From: Aspidiotus rigidus
Taxonomy: Eukaryota; Arthropoda; Insecta; Hemiptera; Diaspididae
Assembly: GCA_035079385.1 (NCBI GenBank)
Contig: JAVHKY010000009.1
Span: 930,001 to 994,000, forward strand
DNA: 64,000 bases
Direction: 5' to 3'
The translations under genes and the position numbers were made by a program. Shown in pieces: positions 44,073 to 54,632 of the stretch; the stretch's first letter is position 1, and each line of letters begins with the position of its first letter. Below the pieces are notes generated by a model. That model had not been told where the DNA came from and ran no database searches. It saw only the letters and a list, made by a program, of their open reading frames with translations.

Positions 44073-47000
44073 TCAAATTGTTATGGATTCCGGAAGATGT
44101 TTAAGGAAATGAAAGATATGAGGGAAAATGGATAATTCTTCGGATGAGAGAAGGTCAATAGCTCGGAGAGGGGTTGGAAAATTTAAATTCATACATTCTG
44201 AATAGAGTTTTTGTCTTAAATTTGGTAATTCTGAGCATTCAAAAAAGTAGTGGTTGATGTCGGCTTTTAAAGGGTTATCTGGATGGAAGAAGCATGCGTC
44301 AGATTCTATGAGATTTATGCGTTTGAGGTGGACAGGGAGACGATTATGTCCGAAGCGAAGACGGCTGATTTTGACAATGAGAGAACGAGAGATGTCGTGA
44401 AATTTCTGATACCAAGGAGATGTCGGAAGAAAGGGTTGCACAAGTAAATAGTGAGAATTTTGATTGTTAAATGAATTTGAATAATTTAGAGACCAGTCAT
44501 CCCGTGTGGAGCGTTTAGTGAGCGAATACAATTCTGACATGGGAAGAAGGTTTGATGAGACCTGAGATAGACGTGCTAATTTAGCTTTCTCGTCTGTAAA
44601 TTCATTGTTAGTAATTCCCGCATGTGCGGGGATCCAGAGGAAATCAATTTTGATGGGGGAGAGAGAATGGATTAAGGATATAATTGATAGAGCTAAGGAT
44701 GGATTTATGCGAAACGGAACGGAAGAAAGAGATTGAAGAGCGGAGAGAGAATCAGAAATTATTAGAAAATGTCCCATTTGGAAGTTTTGTTTAATATAAT
44801 AAAGAGCTTGGAAAATGGCCATCTGTTCTGCATGAAAAATGGATGAGAAAGGTGGTAATGCAAGAGAGCAATGAAGAAGCATTGAAGGGATCCAGAAGGC
44901 CATACCGACGCCTTCATGGTCCTTCGAGCCGTCTGTGAAAATCTGCGTATGTAGAGGAAAGTGTTGTTGGATGTACGAATCGAAAAGTTCTTGAGAAGTG
45001 AAGTTCGGATTTTTGGGAAGTTTATGAATTTTTATATGTTTAAAAAGTTCCTGAAATGAGAAGGACGAGAGGTGGTAGGATGGAATATTAATTATGATGT
45101 TCTGAAACCGAAAGATAATAATAGCTCTTTTGCACATTAGAGGAAGTCGCCAAAAGACAAATCTCCAATGATGAAGGAGGTATGAGATATTCTCGGTGAG
45201 TATTGAGTTATGATATGTGATACTACGGATTAGAAATCTGTCAGTTAGATAGTTTCGACGATAATGAAGCGGTATTATACCAGTTTCTGCGCAGAGAGCT
45301 GGAATGGGAGTGGAGTTTAGGGCTCCTATTATAAGACGAATACATTTGTTTTGAAAGATCTCAAGTTTGTTCAGATGAATTTTGCTAGCGGAACCGTAAA
45401 GTGTAGAGCCATAGTCTAGTTTAGAGCGGATTATTGCCTTATAGAATAGTGTTAATATTACTGGGTCACCACCCCAACTAGTAGGGGATAGCATTTTTAG
45501 GAGGTTTATATAGGGGCCAGCTTTTGAAATGAGCTTGGAAATATGACGATTCCATAGTAATTTGGGGTCAAGAGTAATGCCAAGATATTCCATGTTCGAC
45601 ACTATAGGAAGTGGGTCATTGTAAATAGTTAGTATTGCATTTGTAGGATTATAGGATTTGAGAGAGAAAACCATCGTAGCTGATTTAGCAGAAGAGAAGG
45701 TAAGATTCAGCTTTCTTGCGTTAGCGGCAATTTGATTAATAGCACATTGAGTTCGGTTGGCCGCGAGCGAAAGGTTTTTGTTAGCTGAGAAGAGGACTAT
45801 GTCGTCAGCAAAAAAAACGGATTTGACTTCGACTATGTTTGGTATGAGAGATAACGCATAGATATTAAAGAGTGTTGGAGATAATGGAAAACCTTGAGGA
45901 AGGCCAAGGAATGAGTTCTGTTGTGAGACTCCGTTGGGAGAGTAATAAAAAATGCGACGGTTAATGAAAAGGAGATTGATGAATTGTACAAAATGAGCTG
46001 GTAAACCAATTTTGATGAGTAATTTTGTTAATGTGGGGATGTGAACGTTTGGGTACGCTGAATCGATATCTAGAAAAGTGGCAATGAGGTGAGCTTTGTT
46101 CACAAAAGCTTTGTGGATTTCGGTCGTTAAAGAACTGACTGCGTCAATCGCACTACGCCCTGAGCGAAAGCCGTATATGTTGGAAGGTAGGATGGAATTT
46201 GATTCCAGCCAATGAATCAATCTTTTGTTTAGAATGGTGTCCACTAATTTGCGGATGCAAGTGGCCAGAGCTATAGGTCGAAGTTTGGCAGTGTTCTTTT
46301 TGGGGATTCCGATGACCCTGGAATGTCTCCAAATATCTGGAATCAGTGATTGTGTCCATAGAGCGTTAAGAATTCTACATAGGATTACCATTGAAGATAC
46401 GGAAAGATGTTTTAGCATTTTATAAGAAATGCAGTCGGTACCAGGTGCAGTGTTTTCCTTGTTGTGAAGGCTGTTTGTGAGTTCTTCCAGGAGAAAAGGA
46501 TGCTCTAACCAATGGGAAGAACACGGAATAGTTTCCTGTGTGGTGACTTCCTCAAAAGAGGGAGGATAAGCTGGATTGATCGAAGAGAGAAAAGTGTCTG
46601 TTTGTTCCCTAGAGGGGGTGCACGAAATAGAGTTGTTAAGCCTGTATCTGAGAGCTTTGGCTTTGTTCCATATTTCAGACAGAGGGGTTTCTCTATTAAA
46701 AGACAGAGTAAAGGATTGCCAAGAATCTTTACGAGCTTTTTTGAAGGTTTTCTTAGCTAAAGCATTCATTCGGCGTAGTTTAATATAATTTTGTTCGCTT
46801 GGGTCATATTTAAAGACTTGGAGGGCTTTGCGTCGATCTCGAACAGCCGTTTGGCATTGGTTATTCCACCAGATAGGTGGGGAACGTTTAATGCTGGAAG
46901 TTGTGGTCGGATTTTTGCGTGGAGGAGCCGAATTTTTCAATGCTAAAGTTATGCAAGACGTGAAGGCTTCATAAGCTTCAAGAGTTTGAGTCTCAATGTT

Positions 47001-47810
47001 TGTAATGTTTGTTATATACGATGTAGATAGTGACGAAAATTTAGACCAGTCCAACTCTTTTAGATTAAGGTCATGAAAAATGTTGTGAGAGGTTGATAAA
47101 TGGAGAGGAGAAGTATCTTGAAGAATGTTTTGGTGTAGCTGAATGAGAGCTGGAAGGTGATCACTACCTGAAAGATCAGGGATAACTCGCCAGGTGCAAA
47201 GCCATGCTGTATTTTGTTTGCAAAGGGTAAGGTCAATAGCTGAGGATGAGTACCGTCCTATTCGAGTATGTTCACCGGTATTGATTATAGAATAAGTGTT
47301 AGAATTGAGTAAGACGTCTTCAAGAAGTTGACCGTTATTGTTGTAGCCGGAATTACCCCAAAGTGGGGAATGGGTGTTGAAATCACCTGTTATGATGTCC
47401 AAATTGTGTTGAACGTCAAGAAGATTTTCTAGTTGTTGAGAAGTGATAGTAGCTGAAGGGGGGATATACACCCCACCCAATGTAAGAATTCTGCTTTGGA
47501 GGTGTACTTGAACAGCGATAAATGATGAAGTAGTATTGTCAATCAAAGGTACAGGATGAGTAATGTGTGCGTTAGAGTGTAGGTCATTCCGTACCAGAAT
47601 CATCGATCCACCGTAACCGTCAGGACGGTCGGCTCGATATACCTGGAAATTAGGGATATAGTAATGAGATGTAGGGTGAAGCCAAGTCTCGGATAATACC
47701 AAAACATGTAAATTTTCTTGATGAATGAGATGAAGAATTGATTCTCTGTTGGAACGTGCACTCTTACAATTCCATTGTAAGATATTGATTACGTCTGTGT
47801 GCGCCATCAA
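44073..47810 (-). CDS. ORF2: endonuclease, reverse transcriptase and RNase H (1245 aa)
   Basis: The polyprotein copies the element RNA into nicked host DNA. An AP-like endonuclease fills residues 1-230 (WNCKS at 13-17, SETW at 40-43, TGDFNTH at 141-147, SGSDHLP at 214-220). Reverse transcriptase spans about 440-760: catalytic D in FLDIDSAYPN near 581, GLPQGFPLSP at 636-645, and FADD at 667-670 in place of the common YADD. RNase H spans about 955-1080, with all four acids visible: D960 (FTDGS), E995, D1020 (ISDS) and D1073. No stops or frameshifts were found. A cysteine/histidine-poor tail follows. It starts 166 bases after the ORF1 stop. Confidence 0.95.
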   Translation of the reverse strand: MMAHTDVINILQWNCKSARSNRESILHLIHQENLHVLVLSETWLHPTSHYYIPNFQVYRADRPDGYGGSMILVRNDLHSNAHITHPVPLIDNTTSSFIAVQVHLQSRILTLGGVYIPPSATITSQQLENLLDVQHNLDIITGDFNTHSPLWGNSGYNNNGQLLEDVLLNSNTYSIINTGEHTRIGRYSSSAIDLTLCKQNTAWLCTWRVIPDLSGSDHLPALIQLHQNILQDTSPLHLSTSHNIFHDLNLKELDWSKFSSLSTSYITNITNIETQTLEAYEAFTSCITLALKNSAPPRKNPTTTSSIKRSPPIWWNNQCQTAVRDRRKALQVFKYDPSEQNYIKLRRMNALAKKTFKKARKDSWQSFTLSFNRETPLSEIWNKAKALRYRLNNSISCTPSREQTDTFLSSINPAYPPSFEEVTTQETIPCSSHWLEHPFLLEELTNSLHNKENTAPGTDCISYKMLKHLSVSSMVILCRILNALWTQSLIPDIWRHSRVIGIPKKNTAKLRPIALATCIRKLVDTILNKRLIHWLESNSILPSNIYGFRSGRSAIDAVSSLTTEIHKAFVNKAHLIATFLDIDSAYPNVHIPTLTKLLIKIGLPAHFVQFINLLFINRRIFYYSPNGVSQQNSFLGLPQGFPLSPTLFNIYALSLIPNIVEVKSVFFADDIVLFSANKNLSLAANRTQCAINQIAANARKLNLTFSSAKSATMVFSLKSYNPTNAILTIYNDPLPIVSNMEYLGITLDPKLLWNRHISKLISKAGPYINLLKMLSPTSWGGDPVILTLFYKAIIRSKLDYGSTLYGSASKIHLNKLEIFQNKCIRLIIGALNSTPIPALCAETGIIPLHYRRNYLTDRFLIRSITYHNSILTENISYLLHHWRFVFWRLPLMCKRAIIIFRFQNIIINIPSYHLSSFSFQELFKHIKIHKLPKNPNFTSQELFDSYIQQHFPLHTQIFTDGSKDHEGVGMAFWIPSMLLHCSLALPPFSSIFHAEQMAIFQALYYIKQNFQMGHFLIISDSLSALQSLSSVPFRINPSLALSIISLIHSLSPIKIDFLWIPAHAGITNNEFTDEKAKLARLSQVSSNLLPMSELYSLTKRSTRDDWSLNYSNSFNNQNSHYLLVQPFLPTSPWYQKFHDISRSLIVKISRLRFGHNRLPVHLKRINLIESDACFFHPDNPLKADINHYFFECSELPNLRQKLYSECMNLNFPTPLRAIDLLSSEELSIFPHIFHFLKHLPESITI

Positions 47811-47976
47811 TGATTAGTCATTAGGAGAATTGATGAGACATTAGTGTATAGTAAGAAGCGAAGGATATTTCATAGGAAAGGGGGAAGTACAAAAAAATGG
47901 GAATCAATACAAACGCAAAACATAAAAATATTAAGAGAATAGAAAATAATTGTAAAAGATTCAACATACTTGTTTT

Positions 47977-49125
47977 CTAACTTAATGAGTCTCTTTTTTT
48001 ACTCGTAGATTTGTGAAAAGAATTTTCTTTGATTTTTTTGGTGGGGTTCTTCACTTCCGTATTGGTAGCAGAATGTACAGAGCTGGACAAAGAGAGAGGT
48101 CGTTTATTTTTGTCCAGAGAGTTAGGATCAGCCGGCATATTAGATTTGTTGATGCCTGTCGGAATAACAGGCTGCACGTTTACTGTATCAGATTTGTTTG
48201 GAGTGTTGAGGTTCTCGGTTGTAGCGGTAGTTATAGCTACTGGCGAAGAATCCTTCGGAGAGTCGCGGTCCATGGGATTACCGGGTTTTGTAGCAGCTTC
48301 CGTAGTATTGACGTTTGGCTCAATAGAGACAGGAATAATGTCTGAAGGATTTTTGTTAGCTCGAGCAGTTTGCCGAGCTTTAACAATACGATCTTGAAAT
48401 GTCTTTTTATCTTCTTCGGTTGGTTGGAGGGGGTTGTGTAATTTTCCTTGTGGCTTATCAATTTGTGAAGAAACTTCACAATTAGCAGATTTATGATCGG
48501 GTGATTGGCAAATGAAACAAGTTGGTTCGTCGTAGTTGATGAAGATATGATGATCATGCTCGTTGTAAGTGAGAGTAAAACTGCTCAGTTTAAATACTTC
48601 TTCGAAATTCGAAATATAGACTTGTCGGCGGCAGCTAATTATATGTGAGAATTCCTCATCATTTGGATCGGCTCGTAAGACTGTTACAGGAGACGCTAAT
48701 TTGAAGTTGAGTTTTTCTATTAGATGTGAATGTAGGATTGAATTTGGAATGGTAGCTGAAACGTTGGAAAAAATCACTTTTTTCGCTGGATTTTTGAGGC
48801 GACGTCCTTTGATAATTTCATCATCTATGTCAATAGAAGCTCCTTGATTGAAAAATGTGTCGACGAGGTCTTTTGATTTGAGAAAGATTAAAATTCTATC
48901 TTGGCTAATTCTTGATGCGGCTACGATGAATTTAGCATCACCAATTTTGTTTCGTAGGGCGACTAAATATTGTTTCAGTTGGGATTCTGGTTTGTGTGGG
49001 AAAATTATTCCCTGTTCTTCGGATGGAGTGTCGAAACTGATGATCGGAATTATTTTTTTCTGAACGGATTTTGCGTAAGAAGTTTTCGATGCGCTGTTGT
49101 TTGGTTGAGAGGTGCCAGAAGTCAT
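47977..49125 (-). CDS. ORF1: Gag-like RNA-binding protein with one zinc knuckle (382 aa)
   Basis: The N-terminal region is followed by an RRM-like or Gag-like fold at about 25-200 and a single CCHC knuckle (C203-x2-C206-x4-H211-x4-C216, CFICQSPDHKSANC). The Pro/Asn/Ser-rich C-terminus ends in basic residues (TSKKRDSLS). It would coat the element RNA. Most I/R1-group Gag proteins have more than one knuckle, so a single one is a minor oddity. Start at 49125 chosen because the frame is first in the transcript after the 5' target site. Confidence 0.88.
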   Translation of the reverse strand: MTSGTSQPNNSASKTSYAKSVQKKIIPIISFDTPSEEQGIIFPHKPESQLKQYLVALRNKIGDAKFIVAASRISQDRILIFLKSKDLVDTFFNQGASIDIDDEIIKGRRLKNPAKKVIFSNVSATIPNSILHSHLIEKLNFKLASPVTVLRADPNDEEFSHIISCRRQVYISNFEEVFKLSSFTLTYNEHDHHIFINYDEPTCFICQSPDHKSANCEVSSQIDKPQGKLHNPLQPTEEDKKTFQDRIVKARQTARANKNPSDIIPVSIEPNVNTTEAATKPGNPMDRDSPKDSSPVAITTATTENLNTPNKSDTVNVQPVIPTGINKSNMPADPNSLDKNKRPLSLSSSVHSATNTEVKNPTKKIKENSFHKSTSKKRDSLS

Positions 49126-49458
49126 GTTGATGCGTGAACGCGATAGCCGGAGGCTAACGTATTTATCTATTCAAGCTAAACCACTGATAAACGATAAACG
49201 CACAAATGCACTACATAAAACCCACTTTGTAACTCGTGAACTGTTGAATAATGTTAAAACGAACGACAAATACTATGGTGATTAAATTAAAAAATGTAAA
49301 TATTAGTGCTTGTATGAAAAACTCAACTTTTTGTTGAATTTTTTGTTCCAAGTTCTCCACAGAAATGATTGATAACCTAGAAATGGTCATTTATGCTACA
49401 AGGGTTAGAAATGAGTTTGAGAGAAGTCTTCGTAAGTACGTGTAAATTTCATTAATTA

Positions 49459-49830
49459 TTAAGGAACGGTATCACTCACGTAACAAAGTTCTATTCAAGT
49501 CAAAAATTTTTACGAAGTCAAAAGGAATGATTAGGGTCAAATGAATAAAATAAAATCTCCCACCTACCGCGTAGCAGTTCGAAACCGGTCGTACGTTCAA
49601 GCCTCAAGTTTATATTCTCAAAAATTCAATTTTTTATCCGAAATCTTTCCATTTGTTCCCCATCGTAGGAAATTTTATTTTATTCATTTTCGATTTATGA
49701 CCATATAACAGTATTTTATTTATTATTATTATTTTTTTTCGATTTATGACCATAATCTTTTGTTTTAACTTTGTAAAATTTTTTGACTTGAATAGAACTT
49801 TGTTACGTGAGTGATAACCCCGTTCCTTAA
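49459..49830. mobile_element. MITE with about 65-bp terminal inverted repeats
   Basis: TTAAGGAACGG at the left and CCGTTCCTTAA at the right. The arms continue ATCACTCACGTAACAAAGTT and CTATTCAAGTCAAAAA with a few gaps. It lies about 200 bp from the 5' end of the retrotransposon. Non-coding. Confidence 0.87.
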
Positions 49831-50981
49831 TTCGAAATGAGTTATTTCTTGATAATTCATACAAATCAAAAAATGGCCGTTTCTAATTGTGATGTTCATA
49901 AGATTTTTCTTCATTTACGATCAACAAGTAGAAGACAAACGGATTTTTGGGGCCATCACAAGATAGATGATAGCTTGTCAATATTCCCTATGTGCGAAAT
50001 GAAAGAAAAAAAAAAAAAAAAAAAAAAACAGGTGCGAAATGAAAATGAAAAACCTGCCTCGGAATAAAATGAAAATAAAAAAAACTCTTTAGGAGGGAAA
50101 TGAAAACCACGTTCGATATGACTCATGTTTTACCACGCTATGAGGCACTTTTCCATCATAAATGAAGAAAGTTGTATTTTTGGCCAAAAATATAAAATAC
50201 AAAATTGTTCAAGTTTTTTCATAGATCATTGATTCAGATAATTTACTTTTGTAGATACAGCAGAAATCATATTTATATTAATTAAGAAAATTCGTTCATG
50301 TCTCTGATTATGACTCATCATACGTTGGTGTTGTATGTAAATTTACAATGAATTAACGAAAAAAACAAGAAATGATCGTTGAAGCAGGGGGATACCATAT
50401 ATGCACGAATTTTTATCCAGCTTATTCCTTTTCTAAGAGGACGCGATAACGACCGGTTAAGTTACTCGATCAACAGAAACAGTCTAGTTTAAGAGCAATC
50501 TATCGTGAGGAACTTGGGAGAATGAGATCGTACTTTCTTTACTATAAACTGAAAGATTTTTTTCGATAATCCGTGATTGCGTGTTATGGGGGTATGAAAA
50601 AAGGTCGAAACTTTTATGCAATTTATTAGACTGATGACATCCACAAATAAACGCTTTCAAGGATTTCATAGAAGAATCTTCAACGGCTTTATTTGGGTAT
50701 TGCACAATGTGGGATTCCGGTCACGTCATCGGGAACGATTGTGTTGAAATTGATACGTGAATTCATGTAGACGGGACGTTTCATCACAAAGAACCAGCGA
50801 TTAATTCACCCAATGACAAAAGAAGAATCGCCCTACAGTAATTTTTCACGATTTCGACATGATACTAAAGAAGTAATCCCCGAAATCTTTCTAGTAACAA
50901 GTTTCAAACAACCAATTTTTCAAGAATACAATGTAGACAAGCAAGAAAAATTTGGCTCCATTATACAAAGTTTGAACTTAC
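49831..50981. other. Intronic DNA, no gene recognised
   Basis: Contains a poly(A) run at 50008-50027. No domain-bearing frame seen. Confidence 0.4.
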
Positions 50982-51094
50982 ATGTTCGGACAAATGGTTT
51001 TCCATGGTATCCATACTGTCTGATGTTTGATCCATGGTACGTAATGTTTCAAATTTCACTTTTATATCTTCTGGTGGCATACTCGACGTATCTA
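50982..51094 (-). CDS. psq: Probable pipsqueak linker exon, frame-sensitive
   Basis: Acceptor TTATCTTTACAG before 51094 and perfect donor CAT|GTAAGT at 50982. The 113-base exon encodes DTSSMPPEDIKVKFETLRTM and a Met/Asp/Ser-rich end (SDSMDTMENHLSEH). It joins in phase to the exon at 51758-51938, but its exit phase does not fit the Psq exon at 31514-31804. Either another exon lies in between or this exon belongs to an alternative isoform. Reading through its donor gives a stop six codons later. Confidence 0.6.
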
Positions 51095-51182
51095 CTGTAA
51101 AGATAAGAAATGATATCAGTACGACCAAGAGAAAGAACATTGAAAGAAAATCAATTACTTTCCACTTGGATGAAAATAAAAT

Positions 51183-51646
51183 ATTCAAGTTTTTTCACGG
51201 CGCTGCCGTCGTTTATCGAGTAATGGAATCGATGACCGACGTTTCGGTATAACCTAGATACCATCTTCGGGGTCTCGGAACATACTAAAAGATCACGTGA
51301 CCAAAACTCTACTAAGTACAGTCAGGAGAGCAACGATGGAAGTGAGCTAGCTCGAAGATGACGAGTTCTATCGATGACAGGTAGATAGGTACGACTAATA
51401 CCATCAACATCTGTTTTAAAATTTACAGTATTTGTTTTCATACTTTCTATACATTCTCTTATTTTTCTTCTCTTCGCACTTACGTCCACCCTTGCTCTCC
51501 TGATTGTACTTAGTAGAATTTCTGTCACGTATTTTTTTAGTATGTTCCGAGACCCCGAAGGTGGTATCTAAGTTACTCCAAAACGTCGGTCATCGAATCC
51601 ATCACTCAATAAACGACGGCAGAGCCGTGAAAAAACTTGAATTTTA
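51183..51646. mobile_element. Inverted-repeat element enclosing a Penelope-like fragment
   Basis: Arms of about 155 bp: TTCAAGTTTTTTCACGGC, GATGACCGACGTTT, TTCGGGGTCTCGGAACATAC and CTACTAAGTACA are inverted at 51488-51646. The centre encodes, on the minus strand at 51322-51528, KRRKIRECIESMKTNTVNFK, which matches the Penelope-like tail at 39777-40055. Penelope-like elements often carry inverted or rearranged terminal copies, so this may be a rearranged remnant. Confidence 0.65.
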
Positions 51647-51757
51647 TTTTCGTCTACGTATAATTGAACCGCCACGACAAGCTTTTTTTTACTTCAATTA
51701 CTTTCCTTTCACAAGAATCTAGCAAGAAAATCACTCATTCGAAACACATGTGCTTAC

Positions 51758-51938
51758 CCGCGATGTCACGATGAGTAGGACTGTGCTGTTGTATCTCTAT
51801 CGAGTGGCAATGAACAGGAGTAGCAGTGGGACCTAATGGTTGCGTTTCGGACATCATTTCGACGTCTCTCTTATCGTCTTCGCAAGCTGTGCTCTGTTGA
51901 CTCAAATGTGAATGACTATTCTGATCCAATAAAAGAGG
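51758..51938 (-). CDS. psq: pipsqueak linker exon
   Basis: Acceptor CATTCTTGCAG before 51938 and donor GCGG|GTAAGC at 51758. It encodes a Ser/Gln/His-rich linker (LLLDQNSHSHLSQQS ... HSIEIQQHSPTHRDIA). Its exit phase (one base) fits both the exon at 50982-51094 and, directly, the first Psq exon at 31514-31804. Confidence 0.75.
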
Positions 51939-52706
51939 CTGCAAGAATGAACAAATATGGATTCAAAATCTTTGTTCGCGAAAAATAAATGAGATGACGA
52001 ATAAATGATCAACCTCAACTGGTGAATTTGCTATCGCGTCGAGTAGAGCGGATACCGGTCGCATTAGTCTAATGAAACGTGTGCAAGTCAGTAACTGCTT
52101 CCTCCGTCTTAATGAATATTTTTTTAGAAAGATCATTTTTTTTACTAATAAGAGTCTAATTCGCATTTCTAGCACAAGAGGTATCTAACGCCGATTGAAA
52201 AAGTAGAAAAATTCCATCCAAAAGTATTATTATTTCAAGAAAAATATTCGAGAATAGTGATCTCACACTCAAGTACTTGAAATTTGAAACTGGAGGAATA
52301 TTTCCAACGTTGTAGAAGCCTCTTACGCGAGGTGCGTAGAAATTATTCCAAATAAGTACTTACTGAAAAAGATGGTAGACAAAACGCTTCAACCTAACAC
52401 AGTAGGTAGAAAAAGTCAACGATAAACGTTATCAAGACATTAAAAATGAGGACGATTAGTTTCTTTTCAGATTCTTCAACGGGTACGCAGAATCCTAAGT
52501 TTGAGTCTCTACATAAGGTCGATAAAGTAGTTTCTAACTTCAAAGTAAGTTACTCAAGATCGAGAATCCAAATCGATCAACAAATTACTTCAAAGGCAGG
52601 TGCGCTTAAGACCTCGCCTTCGTTATAAAAAAATACACAGAATGAGCGTATGTATTCATTTGTAAACAAACTACATACATCAAACCTTTTGCTCACATAT
52701 ACTTAC
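51939..52706. other. pipsqueak intron
   Basis: No repeat or gene of note. Bounded by the donor CCG|GTAAGT at 52707 and the acceptor at 51938. Confidence 0.6.
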
Positions 52707-52979
52707 CGGTTGAGGTTGTAAGGTTGTCAAAGTAGTACAGGATGAGTTTACGATAGGGGAACAGCCAGTCATAATGAGTTTCTCTGATTGTTGACATTGT
52801 CTAGACGAATTACTTTCATGGTTCAAGTAGTGCATCGAGGAAGAAACAGTCATTTGTTGCGAATGTCGACCATCCAACAGGACAACTGCCGATAAGTTCG
52901 CAGGTGGTTTCAGATCTTTTTCATCTTCATCCGTATTAGTGGCCACAGTTACAGAACCAGCCGGTTGTAAGTTATGATA
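52707..52979 (-). CDS. psq: pipsqueak linker exon
   Basis: Acceptor TTGTTCTGGCAG before 52979 and donor GTAAGT at 52707. 91 complete codons, phase 0 at both ends. Linker sequence with an acidic patch (TNTDEDEKDLK) and Ser/Gln/Cys-rich stretches. No domain. Confidence 0.75.
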
Positions 52980-54140
52980 CTGCCAGAACAAATGTAAATG
53001 AAATCATTACTTTTCTAATCATAATAAGAAAATCTTCTGACAAACGAACGGAATATCCGCGTAATATCGTCGTAAATAACATAGCCTACATATTAAATTT
53101 GTTCGTTTCTTTTTCAACATTAACGTGAAGACTCTTTCGTCACGATCAATCGTTCGAAACCGATGAAATTTTCTGTGAACAACGCCGATGAGAAACGAAA
53201 ATTTGTGCAAGAATTCATCATCACCATTAAATTTATCATAAATTCCTCCGCACTACTTGGTAGACCATACTTTAATTTACTTATCAATCAGACAGGACTT
53301 GAACTACGATTCATTTTCTCATTTCCTGGCTCAAGAACCCGATAGTTTTTTCAACTATTCCTTTGTTTTGTCCAGATTACAGACAAACGCGCGCGCACAC
53401 ACACACTCATACGTTACCTTACCAGACAATGTTCATTCTTATTATTCGAACTACTGAGATCGGGTTCACTATTTCATTTACCCAGATCATCAACCTTCAT
53501 CAACCCTGTCGAACGACTACAACACTAGTCAAGTAGTCACTAATATCACACACTCTCAGTCACGTCACGATTTCGGTACGCAACACCGAAATAACATGCG
53601 TTCATTTTTAGTTCTTCATGGTAAATATTATTATCATCGAGCTGAGCGAACGAACTTCAATTCGATTTGAAAAATCAAAATGAATTATTTATATGCAGGT
53701 ACATGTTATTTGTTATTTCGCACCATGTTCCAGTCCGGAGTAGTCCGAACTGAAGAGGAGAGAGAAATTTAGACTAGAGCATTATCGTTAATCGAAAGAA
53801 AGATGTAAAATTCGTCATACTCACTACCGGCATGTACATATTTGCGACTACAATAGTCAACTAATCTCCTACGACTTGTACTTGATTTTGTTGATCGCTA
53901 ATTCTCTATCACTCGATTTTCAATTTTCTGATTCTACATGATATGATTTCACTAAGAGACAGCTCTACAAATGTATGCTGTACTCACAGACAATCCATAC
54001 TAACAACACAATGTCGAATACTTCACCAATATTATATTAAAAAGAGAGAAGAGAAGAAAAAAGAAAAGAAAAGAAAGAAAAAACTAGCCACAGTCAGCGA
54101 CTGCAACCGAGCAGCGAACGACTCTCTAACTCACACTCAC
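52980..54140. other. pipsqueak intron
   Basis: CA-rich microsatellite near 53388-53406 and an A/G-rich tract near 54040-54085. No gene seen. Confidence 0.55.
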
Positions 54141-54632
54141 CTGTTGATGACTACTCGTACTCGTAGTCGTCGTCGTCGTGCCCAGTATATCGTTCGCGTT
54201 GATAGTACTTGTCTGTATCAACTGCATGGCGGCTGCTGCTGCCGCTGCGGCCGTTGTTGTAGTCGTCGTCGTCACCGCCGCCCCCGGTATCCCTGTTGTT
54301 CTATGGTCGACAGGTTTGCTGTATTTACGTGCACCATTCATCTCCTGTCCTGACACGGACGTATTTGCGGGTAGTTTACGTTTCATATTATTAGTTTGGG
54401 TCTGGCTCTGGGACTGGGTTTGGTCAGTATTGGCAATGTGTTTACCACATCGATAACGAGACGCTAATTTTGGATGTTTACCCGATTCACTGTCTTCGTG
54501 TAAAATTTGGGAGCCAATGAAAGTCGCGCCCATGATCGATTTTTCGCCGCTGTTTTCTACGTTGTTTTCATCATTTTCGGACACCTCGCATAAACCTTTG
54601 ATCTTCAAGTGATCGGCCGTTTTCAATAGCGA
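54141..54632 (-). CDS. psq: pipsqueak exon: end of the BTB domain and low-complexity linker
   Basis: Acceptor TTTCTCTAG before 54632 and donor CAG|GTGAGT at 54141; 164 codons, phase 0 at both ends. It begins SLLKTADHLKIKGLCEVSEN, the conserved last helices of a BTB/POZ domain, which mediates self-association. Low-complexity sequence follows: Gln/Thr runs, a poly-Thr tract and a poly-Ala tract. Exons for the first 90 or so BTB residues were not found between here and 64000, so they lie outside the window. Identification as pipsqueak, not another BTB-Psq gene, rests on the four Psq repeats downstream. Confidence 0.85.

Larger units (their letters stand above)
43792..49243 (-). mobile_element. 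Full-length non-LTR retrotransposon, about 5.45 kb
   Basis: The element reads right to left. It has about 118 bp of 5' leader, ORF1 (47977-49125), ORF2 (44073-47810) and an AT-rich 3' UTR with AATAAA on the minus strand at 43820-43825. It ends in a poly(A) tail (T run from 43793). Both sides carry TTGAATAATGT (43781-43791 and 49244-49254), an 11-bp target duplication. Both ORFs are intact, so the insertion is young. It sits in the long pipsqueak intron in the sense direction. Endonuclease, RT and RNase H in this order put it in the I/R1/Jockey group; the exact clade is not certain. Confidence 0.93.

Noticed and set aside
46225..46788. Plus-strand frames within ORF2
   Set aside because: Antisense shadows of the reverse transcriptase gene.
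54178..54456. Plus-strand protein with poly-Ala/poly-Val run
   Set aside because: Reverse-strand shadow of the low-complexity pipsqueak exon.
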